Shown here: in pieces, positions 55,268 through 63,245 of the stretch
How the letters are laid out: each line of letters starts with the position of its first letter
How positions within the stretch are numbered: the first letter of the stretch is position 1
Source of the DNA: Cellulophaga algicola DSM 14237
GTDB lineage: Bacteria > Bacteroidota > Bacteroidia > Flavobacteriales > Flavobacteriaceae
Reading direction: 5' to 3'
DNA: 64,000 nucleotides
Assembly: GCF_000186265.1 (NCBI RefSeq)
Contig: NC_014934.1
Location: 3,720,001 to 3,784,000 of the forward strand
The notes under the pieces: model-generated
Database searches by the model: none
Told to the model about the DNA's origin: nothing
The model's input: only the letters and a program-made list of their open reading frames with translations
Made by a program: the position numbers and the translations under genes

Positions 55268-56158
55268 TTAATTCGAAAGTGTTAATTCAATTGCCATTAA
55301 ACTATACTTTCCGTTATATTTTTTAATTCCTCCATTGTTTTTCCAAACTTTTCTCCATTTTCCTTGGTTAAATATCCAACTATTTTCATCAGTTTCTGCA
55401 GGAATTGTTCCTATTGCAGGTTCGTAAGAAATTCCTTCTAATTTTTTTCTTGAACCTTCCATTGTATATTTATATTCGTACTTATTTTCTTCTATTATAA
55501 ACCACTCAATAGCAATAAAAAAACCACTTTTGGGAAATTCAATATTTAATTTTGAAACGTCAATTTCAGTCGTTTTCTTTCCTTTCTTTGCAATTCCAAT
55601 TATGTTTTGGTTATAAATATAATTTTTAGGTTCTCCATTTTCCCTTACACCATAAAGTCTAATATTAAACTTTGAGTTTTTTACGTCGCTTTTTGTTAAA
55701 ACTCGTATTGTTTTTAGAAAGGATGTTTTTTCATAGTCATCTTTATATTCAAAATATCGAGCAGTAATCCAAGGTTTTATTCCGCAACCAAAGTAGTTAT
55801 TGATTTTAGATTTTTTAAATTCACCAATTGTCAATTCTTGAGTTAATTTTTTAGAACTGATTACTATTTCTTCTAATTCAGTTATTAAAGGTTTTAATTT
55901 TACAGTATTTTTTATTGAATCAGATGATATTTTCCTCGTCTCAAACCCGATTGCAGAAAATAGAACTATTTTATTTCCATCAATTTCTAATTCAAATTCT
56001 CCATTTTCGTTCGATGTTGTTCCAATGTTTTCATTTTCCACCCAAATATTTACATAAGGTATTTTTCCTTTCGTTTCGCTGTCAATGATTACTGATTTTA
56101 ATTGACCAAAACAAATGTTTGAAATTAAAAAAAATGTTATTAAAAGTGCTTTTTTCAT
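55268..56158 (-). CDS. exported CarboxypepD_reg-like protein
   Basis: A 296-residue protein with a signal peptide (MKKALLITFFLISNICFGQ), then a CarboxypepD_reg-like beta-sandwich (IPYVNIWVENENIGTTSNEN, IVLFSAIGFETRKI). After that comes a region of about 190 residues beginning EIVISSKKLTQELTIGEFKK, seen in Bacteroidota proteins of unknown role. It fills a cassette bounded by GTTGCCCACA (55252) and TGTGGTAAC (56161). Confidence 0.72.
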   Translation of the reverse strand: MKKALLITFFLISNICFGQLKSVIIDSETKGKIPYVNIWVENENIGTTSNENGEFELEIDGNKIVLFSAIGFETRKISSDSIKNTVKLKPLITELEEIVISSKKLTQELTIGEFKKSKINNYFGCGIKPWITARYFEYKDDYEKTSFLKTIRVLTKSDVKNSKFNIRLYGVRENGEPKNYIYNQNIIGIAKKGKKTTEIDVSKLNIEFPKSGFFIAIEWFIIEENKYEYKYTMEGSRKKLEGISYEPAIGTIPAETDENSWIFNQGKWRKVWKNNGGIKKYNGKYSLMAIELTLSN

Positions 56159-56160
56159 AT

Positions 56161-56361
56161 TGTGGTAACGTTGCAGCTATGCGTAGTGCGGAGGCAAGGA
56201 AACTTTTACTTTCCGTCTATGCACGAAGCTAAAGCTTATTGTTTAGTTTTATTTTTTTGTTTCAAAGCTAAATCCATAAGATTTAGCGACCTTATAAATA
56301 TACACAAACCTTGCCGTTTAAGCTTTAAAGCCCGCATTACGTATAGGTTGTGTTGTACCAC
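56161..56361. repeat. cassette hairpin site S4
   Basis: It runs from TGTGGTAACG to GTTGTACCAC. The arms CTATGCGTAGTGCGG (56177-56191) and CCGCATTACGTATAG (56332-56346) pair except for two G opposite T. Its interior is a relative of S2. Confidence 0.85.
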
Positions 56362-56364
56362 GTT

Positions 56365-56835
56365 TTATTTTTTTTCAACGCCAATTATTTTACTCAGCTT
56401 ATTTAGTCCATTTTCGGAAATAATCCGAAATCCAAATTCGATAAAAACAAAACGTAATGCGATTGGAAACATTATTGTCGGAAATATTAATTCTTTTGAG
56501 TTTCCAAATCCGTTTATTATTAACGAAATTATAAATCCAATAATTGGGAGTAGGAAGAGTCCAAATAAAACTGTTTTAAAGTTCTTGTTTATTCCAATTT
56601 TCAAAACCCCATTTTTATTTTCAAGTTTACCTTTTATCACACAGAAAGCTCCGTAAACTTTTTTGGATAACTTAACTTCAAATTCTGAATCATTTATTTT
56701 TCCGATAAAAACTTGCTTATCCCAGTCAGAAACGAATTGCTTTTCCGACAGCGTTTTCTTTTGTAATTCAGATATTGCTATCGAACTATCTTCTGTTAAT
56801 GTAACCAAATGTATTTTAGTTGGAAAGATTTTCAT
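56365..56835 (-). CDS. hypothetical membrane protein
   Basis: A 156-residue protein with a beta-type N-terminal domain (IHLVTLTEDSSIAISELQKK, FIGKINDSEFEVKLSK) and two or three C-terminal hydrophobic segments (FKTVLFGLFLLPIIGFIISL, LIFPTIMFPIALRFVFI). No family recognised. It occupies a cassette whose ends GTTGTACCAC (56352-56361) and GTGGTACAAC (56860-56869) are perfect 10-bp mirror images. Confidence 0.65.
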   Translation of the reverse strand: MKIFPTKIHLVTLTEDSSIAISELQKKTLSEKQFVSDWDKQVFIGKINDSEFEVKLSKKVYGAFCVIKGKLENKNGVLKIGINKNFKTVLFGLFLLPIIGFIISLIINGFGNSKELIFPTIMFPIALRFVFIEFGFRIISENGLNKLSKIIGVEKK

Positions 56836-56859
56836 TCAGGTTACAAGCTTTTCTTAAAT

Positions 56860-57062
56860 GTGGTACAACGGTCTTGTATAAGAATAGTAGGGCGGAAAAA
56901 AGCGACTACAATTCGGTTAAACACAAGCCGAATTTTTAAATTTTTCTTATTATCTTTTTTGTTTAATAAGCCAAATTTAAAAATTTGGCGACCTTGCAAA
57001 AGTACTTTTATCATTGGTTTAAGCGGCAATTGCCCTATTATTTTTATACGGTATTCTACACA
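56860..57062. repeat. cassette hairpin site S5
   Basis: It runs from GTGGTACAACGG to TTCTACACAG. The arms GTATAAGAATAGTAGGGC (56876-56893) and GCCCTATTATTTTTATAC (57032-57049) pair at 16 of 18, both exceptions being G opposite T. Its interior (AAGCCGAATTTTTAAATTTT, AAATTTAAAAATTTGGCGAC) matches site S7. Confidence 0.85.
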
Positions 57063-57063
57063 G

Positions 57064-57981
57064 TTATTCCTCCGACTTTATCCGTTCTTCCTTGAAATCC
57101 GCTATTAACCATTCGCTTTTACTAATGTTATATTTAATAATTTTAATATTCGAATTAATAGATTTTTCTTGAAAAAAGAAATAAATTAAACCTTTACTTC
57201 TGACCCTAGTTTTTTTTAAGTTACTTCTATCTAAAAACCCTAAATATTTAAAGTTATCATTAATTTTAAGATGGTTATTTTCTATCAAAATCTTTTTGAT
57301 TAGAGTACCAATTTTTTCTTTATTTTGCTCAAGAACCAATGTCTCAAATAGCTTTTCGTTATTTTCAATTTTTTTTGTAGAATTTTCATTAAAAATAATT
57401 CTGGTAAGTTTTTTTGATAAATTATTAAACTTTTGCATTGGAAGCACTCCCGAAGACATTTCAGTTCCACCAGCTAAATATATGAAAAGTTCATTTTCTG
57501 TAATGGGCTTAATCTCTGCTAAATATAATGGATGACCATAGTTCACATACGAGCCAGAACGTATAGAACCTCCAAAGTACTCATTTTTTATGAATTTTTT
57601 ATCATCCGTAAATTCATAGGTGTTTAAATATGTTTTGCCGTGTTTATATAGCATAAGGTATATTGTTTTATGCTCCAAAATAACATCGCCAATAATTATA
57701 TGTTTTCTTATATCTCCAGAGATATATTCTTGTTCTTTCTCGTATATTTTGGAGTATTCAAAATGGTCGATTAACACACTGTCTTTTTTGCTATTGTAAA
57801 CGTATATATTCCAAAAGGTTTTCTGTTCTTTTAGATTTGTATCAACAAGCATTTTTATTTCCAAATTATCGATTTTTTTTGTGTATGCTTCCATTGTATT
57901 GATTGTTTTATCTGTTATTTGCGCTTTGCAGTTAGATAGACTGATGAGCGTTATGATTAAAAAAAATAGTCTTCGTATCAT
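57064..57981 (-). CDS. putative immunity lipoprotein for the upstream effector
   Basis: A 305-residue protein with a lipoprotein-like signal (RRLFFLIITLISLSNCKAQ, Cys at residue 18). The rest is a beta-rich periplasmic-type domain. No family recognised. Its ATG overlaps the stop of the 587-residue effector-like gene (shared ATGA), so the two are made together, the usual arrangement of an effector and its immunity protein. Immunity is inferred from position and export only. Confidence 0.6.
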   Translation of the reverse strand: MIRRLFFLIITLISLSNCKAQITDKTINTMEAYTKKIDNLEIKMLVDTNLKEQKTFWNIYVYNSKKDSVLIDHFEYSKIYEKEQEYISGDIRKHIIIGDVILEHKTIYLMLYKHGKTYLNTYEFTDDKKFIKNEYFGGSIRSGSYVNYGHPLYLAEIKPITENELFIYLAGGTEMSSGVLPMQKFNNLSKKLTRIIFNENSTKKIENNEKLFETLVLEQNKEKIGTLIKKILIENNHLKINDNFKYLGFLDRSNLKKTRVRSKGLIYFFFQEKSINSNIKIIKYNISKSEWLIADFKEERIKSEE

Positions 57982-59741
57982 AGTTCTATGGTTATGGTGT
58001 TATCTTCAAAATAATGCAACTCGCTTGTGGTTTTATAAAGCTTAAAGGCTAAATACTTTTCCATATCTACGGTCATTGTTTTATACAAAAAAGGTGTCTT
58101 TCCTCCAGATGCAGTTTGTATGTCAAGATATACACCCGAATGCCTTGCATCAAGAAAAGGCTCGCCAAGTGCATCTTTTTTTGCGAAAACCACACCCGTT
58201 AGTGAATTGGATGAATATATGTTGAGCAATTCTTTCGGTTTTGCAAAAAATTTACTGCCCTTTGCCCCATACGATGGGTCGTAGTACTTTTGCTCTGTGC
58301 CTTTGTCAAAAGTTGCAAAAACGTGGTCCCAAAAAAAGTGCATTGGTTTGTCGTTGCCCTGTGCCTTATTTCCTGTTGGTGGATTCTCAATCGGGGCTTT
58401 CGGGTCTTTTATTGTCCACGTTTTTACCAAAAAAATGGAATTTATGAATTTAGGAGGTATTGGTGCCGGTACAAGACCCGCACCAACTGCAGAAGTAAAG
58501 GCGAATTGATTTGCTTCTATGCCTTGTGAAAGTGCAACGTAAATGAACAAAGAAGTAAACTCTCCACAACGTGCCTCGCCATCACGTAAAAGCGTTCGTA
58601 AGCCTCTTGTAAAACTTCCAGTTAATGAACTTGCATTACGCCAATATCCCAAACCTTGGCTACTCAAATCTTTGTCCAAATAAACTGTTCCCTCTCTCGT
58701 TCTCGTAATTTTTTTTGGTTCAAACTCCTTAAAAATAGCATCAAGTATTTGTTCTTGGTTGTCTGCTGTTTTTTTGGTGGTATTACCTAATCCTTTGGCT
58801 TGCTTGCAACCAATTGAAAGTAAAGTTTCAGTAATATTTTCTTTTCCTTTATTAAATGTGGCTTCTATTTTTAAATCAATATCTTCAATTGATGGGGAAT
58901 TACCCTTAAAAGTACCGTATAGAGGCTCTTTCCAAGTAACGTAAAGTGTATTTATACAAGAACCTGCTTTTACCCAATTACTCCCATCTTCCGAGTATTC
59001 AAAGACAAGTTCAAAATTTTGGATATGTTGTATGGTATCGTTATAGGGTTTGTTGTTACTTTTAAAGGTTACCTCAAACTCGCCACTTTTCTTTCCCTTT
59101 TCAATGCCAAAGGTGTATTTATTGTCCTTGTCGGTTATCCTAATTTCGGGCGGTTTGGTAAATGGGTCGCTCGATGTTACCTTTAAGGTTGCCGTAAGTT
59201 TTATTTTGTCGGTGCTTGAAAATGTAATGGGAATGGGTTCAGGCTTTATCGTGCTATAATCATCTGGATTTGTTCGTTTATATAGCCAATGGTAATATTT
59301 ACCAACATCTTCAAGGATGTAGAATTTTTTGTAGTCGCTGAAATCCGCCACGTCATCGCTACAAATATCGTATGTTGTGTCAAAGGCAACTTTGGTAAGC
59401 ACCAAAATAGCTTTGGGTGCAGCAGCTTGCCCATACGTTTTTACGCCTGTAATTATTTTTTTTGATGAATCTGACCCTTGTTGCTTTTTGGAAGCTTCAA
59501 GTTCAAGGGTATTGTCCATTAGTTTTTTGTGACGGTCAAGTTTTACCCTCTTTTTTTCTTGGATTTCGTTCTCTCTGATTTGGTTTTCTTCCGTCCAGAG
59601 TGATTTGAGTTTAGCCTTTAGGTCGGTGATATAGTTTTCTAAATCCACACCGCTGAGTTCTTCCCTGTTTATGGATGGTTCAGCGTTTTCATCGGAGCTG
59701 CCAAATAGGTTTGTCCAAAAACTTGAATTTCTATCGCTCAT
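57978..59741 (-). CDS. putative PAAR-linked effector with transglutaminase-like domain
   Basis: A 587-residue protein with no signal peptide, starting MSDRNSSFWTNLFGSSDENA (the ATG overlaps the DUF4280 stop). Residues about 30-100 are coiled coil, about 130-340 beta-rich. The C-terminal 250 residues look like a transglutaminase/cysteine-protease-type papain fold: DGEARCGEFTSLFIYVAL (Cys near 390), MHFFWDHVFATF (His near 472) and KYYDPSYG (Asp near 490) give a Cys-His-Asp set in the right order. Together with a PAAR-like gene before and a lipoprotein after, this suggests a secreted toxin, possibly delivered by a T6SS. This is inference. Confidence 0.65.
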   Translation of the reverse strand: MSDRNSSFWTNLFGSSDENAEPSINREELSGVDLENYITDLKAKLKSLWTEENQIRENEIQEKKRVKLDRHKKLMDNTLELEASKKQQGSDSSKKIITGVKTYGQAAAPKAILVLTKVAFDTTYDICSDDVADFSDYKKFYILEDVGKYYHWLYKRTNPDDYSTIKPEPIPITFSSTDKIKLTATLKVTSSDPFTKPPEIRITDKDNKYTFGIEKGKKSGEFEVTFKSNNKPYNDTIQHIQNFELVFEYSEDGSNWVKAGSCINTLYVTWKEPLYGTFKGNSPSIEDIDLKIEATFNKGKENITETLLSIGCKQAKGLGNTTKKTADNQEQILDAIFKEFEPKKITRTREGTVYLDKDLSSQGLGYWRNASSLTGSFTRGLRTLLRDGEARCGEFTSLFIYVALSQGIEANQFAFTSAVGAGLVPAPIPPKFINSIFLVKTWTIKDPKAPIENPPTGNKAQGNDKPMHFFWDHVFATFDKGTEQKYYDPSYGAKGSKFFAKPKELLNIYSSNSLTGVVFAKKDALGEPFLDARHSGVYLDIQTASGGKTPFLYKTMTVDMEKYLAFKLYKTTSELHYFEDNTITIEL

Positions 59742-60091
59742 TGCCCCGAATTTAAAAATTGGACTTTGCCACCCATTGCACAATTTATGAATGTTTTGTC
59801 AATTAGTGCGTTTTTCCCTTCAATGAATACGTCTTTTTTAAAATCAACCCATTCCAAAAGTGAGATACAGCCTTTGCACGGTTTTTGGGTAATTGAGCAA
59901 ACCGCAAAATCAATGGTGTTTACAATTGGGTTTTTGTCAATGGTGGAACAAGAATAGACACCGTTGTGTGTCAATACTTTTTTAGTTGCCTTTATTTGGC
60001 AAGGCGCACTTCCTTTGTCGCAAATCATTGTTGCGCCATCCTTTATATATTCAAAAGTTCCGCCGTCCTCTGGTTGTATTAGTACTCCCAT
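59738..60091 (-). CDS. DUF4280 PAAR-like protein
   Basis: A 117-residue Cys-rich protein: YIKDGATMICDKGSAPCQIK, then NPIVNTIDFAVCSITQKPCK and FINCAMGGKVQFLN, matching the DUF4280 pattern of PAAR-like spike tips. Such proteins cap contractile secretion needles and bind or lead the effector encoded next to them. It is the first gene of a three-gene unit with ATGA overlaps, all in one cassette bounded by TGTGTAGAA (60127-60135) and TTCTACACA (57054-57062). Confidence 0.82.
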   Translation of the reverse strand: MGVLIQPEDGGTFEYIKDGATMICDKGSAPCQIKATKKVLTHNGVYSCSTIDKNPIVNTIDFAVCSITQKPCKGCISLLEWVDFKKDVFIEGKNALIDKTFINCAMGGKVQFLNSGQ

Positions 60092-60125
60092 AATCTTTTT
60101 TTTTTCGTTCGAGTTTTTTTTTTAA

Positions 60126-60327
60126 TTGTGTAGAACGTTTAGTATAAGGAACGTAGGGCAGTTGATAGGCACTTTCGTTTCGGTTTATTACTTAGCTAAA
60201 TATAAATATTTTGCTTTTATCTTTTCTTCTATAAACGCCAAATTTTATATTTAGCGGACTTTGTAAATAAACACAGAACTTTGGAGTTAGCACAAATGCC
60301 CTATGTTTTTTATACCTTGTTGGCAAT
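60126..60327. repeat. cassette hairpin site S6
   Basis: It runs from TTGTGTAGAACG to GTTGGCAAT. The arms GTATAAGGAACGTAGGGC (60142-60159) and GCCCTATGTTTTTTATAC (60298-60315) pair at 15 of 18, all three exceptions being G opposite T. Its interior is shared with site F at 23935. Confidence 0.85.
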
Positions 60328-61472
60328 AGTGTTTTTCAATACATTAATAAGCGAATATCATTTTTTTCATTAAAAGACATAAATGTTTTGAATCCCTTTT
60401 TTAAATATATACCACCTTTATCAGCTTCTAAAAACCCTTTAATTAAATCATTTTCTGTTTGGTCAATAAACTCAAGATTATATTCATTTGAATGAGTCAA
60501 AGTTAATTTTCCATTTAATTCAGGAATATTTTTGTTGTCCGATTTTATTTTAAAATCAATTGTTCGTATTTTATTCGATGTTTTTTTTGAGTCAATTTCT
60601 GTTACAATAATTTTTCCTTCAATTAATCCAAACCAATTTTCTAGTATATTTTTTAAGGTTTCATTTTTTTGTCTTTCTTCTAGAAGCCATAATAGTTCTT
60701 CATAAACATTTTTAAGTAACTTGAAAAAATCCTTAACGAATTTTGAGCTTTTTATTTTTACAAATTGATTTCGTTCATTATAATCAAAACTATCTGAGTG
60801 TTTTTTTACTATTTTTAGAATTGAATCATCGGTAATTTGAGACCCAGCGTGTATTATTTTATTTCTTATTAATTGAATTTCTTTTAATTTTGAAATATAA
60901 CTCTTAAATGGTTCTTTTGGAATGTCAATTACAAGCTCTAAGTAGTTAAATGATGCTTTTAAATAATCCCTTGAGTTGAAATGCGAGATTTTGATTTTTT
61001 GATTAAATGTTTGGGAAGATATATCGCAAATTTTGTTCAAAAAATTTTCATTTAAAGAATAGAGAGCAATTAATGTAGACTTACTAAAAAGGTCCAAAAA
61101 GTCAGAGTATTTTTCTCCTATTTCTTCAGTTTCCTCAATTTTATTTTCTGATAAATAATCTATTCCTGAAATATGTATCGCATAACTTATATTATTTTGG
61201 TCTTCAGGGTTTTCTGCTCCAAGAGTTTCATCATATCTTTTTTGAGCTTCTTTCTCTACTGTTATATATCTTGTATTCAGTGATTTTAACTCTTCTTGCT
61301 TATTTTTTAAATAAGAATTGATGGTATTTAAGTGTTGTTTCTCATATAAGTCAAGTTGGTTCTTTATATCCAAAAAGGATTTTTCAAGAATTTCAATTTT
61401 CCTTTCATTGTTTATGTAGTGAAATGTAACTTGAAATGTTGTCATTCTATTTTTTTTGCATTATTGCCAACG
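60321..61472. repeat. duplicated gene cassette, copy 2
   Basis: Same 1152 bp as 52736-53887. Here the left boundary is the uninterrupted GTTGGCAAT (60319-60327), and the right boundary ATTGCCAAC (61463-61471) leads into a site different from the one that follows copy 1. Confidence 0.93.
60336..61445 (-). CDS. HEPN-motif protein, copy 2
   Basis: Identical in all 369 residues to the protein encoded at 52751-53860, with the same leader and spacing, including the RNKIIH motif near residue 195. As no differences have accumulated, the duplication is recent. Unlike copy 1, its left flank is an intact hairpin site and not an intron. Confidence 0.7.
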   Translation of the reverse strand: MTTFQVTFHYINNERKIEILEKSFLDIKNQLDLYEKQHLNTINSYLKNKQEELKSLNTRYITVEKEAQKRYDETLGAENPEDQNNISYAIHISGIDYLSENKIEETEEIGEKYSDFLDLFSKSTLIALYSLNENFLNKICDISSQTFNQKIKISHFNSRDYLKASFNYLELVIDIPKEPFKSYISKLKEIQLIRNKIIHAGSQITDDSILKIVKKHSDSFDYNERNQFVKIKSSKFVKDFFKLLKNVYEELLWLLEERQKNETLKNILENWFGLIEGKIIVTEIDSKKTSNKIRTIDFKIKSDNKNIPELNGKLTLTHSNEYNLEFIDQTENDLIKGFLEADKGGIYLKKGFKTFMSFNEKNDIRLLMY

Positions 61473-61668
61473 GATTTGTATATGAAAAGTAGCGCAGAAA
61501 ATAAGCGATAACTTTTCGGATGAAACAAAAGCCGAATTTTTAAATTTTGCTATTTATTTTATTTTTGGGAAATCGTCAAATTTAAAAATTTGGCGACTTC
61601 CTAAAAATGCCCGAACCTTTGTGTTAGCTACGACTTGCGCTATTTTTTATATACGTTGTTCTAAGCAG
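61463..61668. repeat. cassette hairpin site S7
   Basis: It runs from ATTGCCAACGG to GTTCTAAGCAG. The arms GTATATGAAAAGTAGCGC (61478-61495) and GCGCTATTTTTTATATAC (61637-61654) pair at 16 of 18, both exceptions being G opposite T. The mirrored partner of GTTCTAAGCAG would lie right of the window. Confidence 0.85.
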
Positions 61669-61702
61669 TTGTTTTTGCAACAAATATGTTCTTGTTGTTT
61701 TT

Positions 61703-62353
61703 CTAATTGTCTCTTTTGTGAGCATATTTTTCAATGGTTTCAGAAGTAGTTGTTGAAAATTGATGCCCTTGAGATTCCCAATAGGGGATTTGTGATATTA
61801 AATAGGTGTGAATGCTAATAGTCCCTTTTCCACGAATAATAATTTCATTTACAGTCCCTTTATACCATAACTCTAAAAAAGTATTCTTTATTCCTCCGTC
61901 ATACTCAATCTCTTTTTCGGCTAGAATTTTGAAATCGTTTAACTTTATTCCTTCGTCAATCAATAATTTTTTAAAGTCACTAACATTTATTTGTTTTTCT
62001 AATCTTTTACCTTCTTTAAAAAGCCATTTTGTCATACCTCTACTAATTCTAATCACTGATTTATTAATAGTATCAATATTAACCGTACTTTCGACTTTGT
62101 AATTTTTAACTATTTCATCCCAAGCATCATATTGTTTGGTTTGGCTATCTCGCATATCTCTCAATTTCGTGGGTAAATTTGATAGTCTATAGCCGTGGCC
62201 AGCATTTAGGACTCTATGAGGGGTTTGCATTTTTATAGAATCTATATTTTTTAAATATTTACTTGTTACTAAAAGACTTACTTCGGTTTTTGTTGAATTA
62301 CACGAAGTGACAAATAGTATTATAAAACAGCTTTTAATAATAAATTTTAACAT
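61703..62353 (-). CDS. putative immunity lipoprotein
   Basis: A 216-residue lipoprotein when started at MLKFIIKSCFIILFVTSCNS (ATG at 62353; lipid Cys in VTSC); 25 upstream in-frame codons would hide the signal. The body has a small C-terminal globular region (IIRGKGTISIHTYLISQIPY). No family recognised. It overlaps the end of the upstream gene by 20 bp, so it is coupled to the PAAR-linked gene, as an immunity gene would be. Confidence 0.6.
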   Translation of the reverse strand: MLKFIIKSCFIILFVTSCNSTKTEVSLLVTSKYLKNIDSIKMQTPHRVLNAGHGYRLSNLPTKLRDMRDSQTKQYDAWDEIVKNYKVESTVNIDTINKSVIRISRGMTKWLFKEGKRLEKQINVSDFKKLLIDEGIKLNDFKILAEKEIEYDGGIKNTFLELWYKGTVNEIIIRGKGTISIHTYLISQIPYWESQGHQFSTTTSETIEKYAHKRDN

Positions 62354-63242
62354 TATCTGACTTTTTATTGCTTTGTTTTTCTTTTTTATAATAGTAGCGT
62401 TTACTATTTTGACCAATATCACTTTCATAAATATCAGTTGTGACAGCTGATATTTTCACTGGCCCCCTAAGATCATACAAGTCTGTAGCCGGTAATACTA
62501 AACTTGACCCTCCTATTACTTCAGCTATAAAATTTATTGTTGTCGTGGCTAATTTATATGTTTTGCTTACAGGAATAAAATTAGAAAGTATTCCAATTGC
62601 GGTTCTTGAGTTATCAAATTTTGCAATTTTCTCATTAATTCTAGCAAAAGGGTAAGTTGTATCTTTTTCTCTTGTGAATTTCGCAATTTCATTAATATGT
62701 TCAGAAAAATCAGAACCTAAATCGATAGTTACATTTTTTTCGCAAACTAAAAGATTATCACATATAATATTATCTAAATTTTGAGGCTTTGCGTTATAGG
62801 TTTCATCGCTTTTTGTTTTATGTTCAAAATATATTCTAGTATTTAAGGCATCGTCTATAATCCCACCACCTATCATTTTTACTTCATCTATAGTTAACCT
62901 ATTATGCCAACCACAAATTATAGTTCCATTACCATCTAAACCAACTGAGCTAATATCCACTAATCTATACATAGTGTCATTATCCCTTGGATTAAGAAAT
63001 TCAAAGTAGCGTTTCATATCAAATTTAGAAACAACTGTCAAAGCATACTTTTCTCCATTAACTACTTTGTCAATAACATGACAAAAATAATAATATTGTT
63101 GCTCTTTGAAAGGTTTCATTGGTTCTTCATGAGAGTTATCTCCACCAATAGACATAGATAAGTCATGCGTTTCTCCATTTACTGATGCAGTGGCTGTCAT
63201 TTCTGATTTTTTGAGAAATATATCTACTAATTTCTTTTTCAT
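62334..63242 (-). CDS. putative effector downstream of a PAAR gene
   Basis: A 302-residue protein without signal peptide. It contains a beta-rich N-terminal region (EQQYYYFCHVIDKVVNGEKY, GTIICGWHNRLTI) and a hydrophobic stretch around residue 235-250 (ATTTINFIAEVIGGSSLVLP). No enzyme motif I can name. It begins 3 bp after the PAAR gene and overlaps the lipoprotein gene after it, the arrangement of a spike, effector and immunity protein. The toxin role is inferred from context only. Confidence 0.5.
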   Translation of the reverse strand: MKKKLVDIFLKKSEMTATASVNGETHDLSMSIGGDNSHEEPMKPFKEQQYYYFCHVIDKVVNGEKYALTVVSKFDMKRYFEFLNPRDNDTMYRLVDISSVGLDGNGTIICGWHNRLTIDEVKMIGGGIIDDALNTRIYFEHKTKSDETYNAKPQNLDNIICDNLLVCEKNVTIDLGSDFSEHINEIAKFTREKDTTYPFARINEKIAKFDNSRTAIGILSNFIPVSKTYKLATTTINFIAEVIGGSSLVLPATDLYDLRGPVKISAVTTDIYESDIGQNSKRYYYKKEKQSNKKSDNVKIYY

Positions 63243-63245
63243 CTT

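Noticed and set aside
58199-58529. Overlapping ORFs of 63-79 codons inside the effector-like gene
   Set aside because: They lie in other frames of an uninterrupted 587-codon gene and lack start context.
52736-61668. Calling the hairpin array a CRISPR or a standard integron
   Set aside because: Repeats are 80-205 bp, divergent and 0.5-3 kb apart, so not CRISPR. The canonical GTTRRRY/RYYYAAC cores and an intI gene are not seen, so I describe it only as attC-like.
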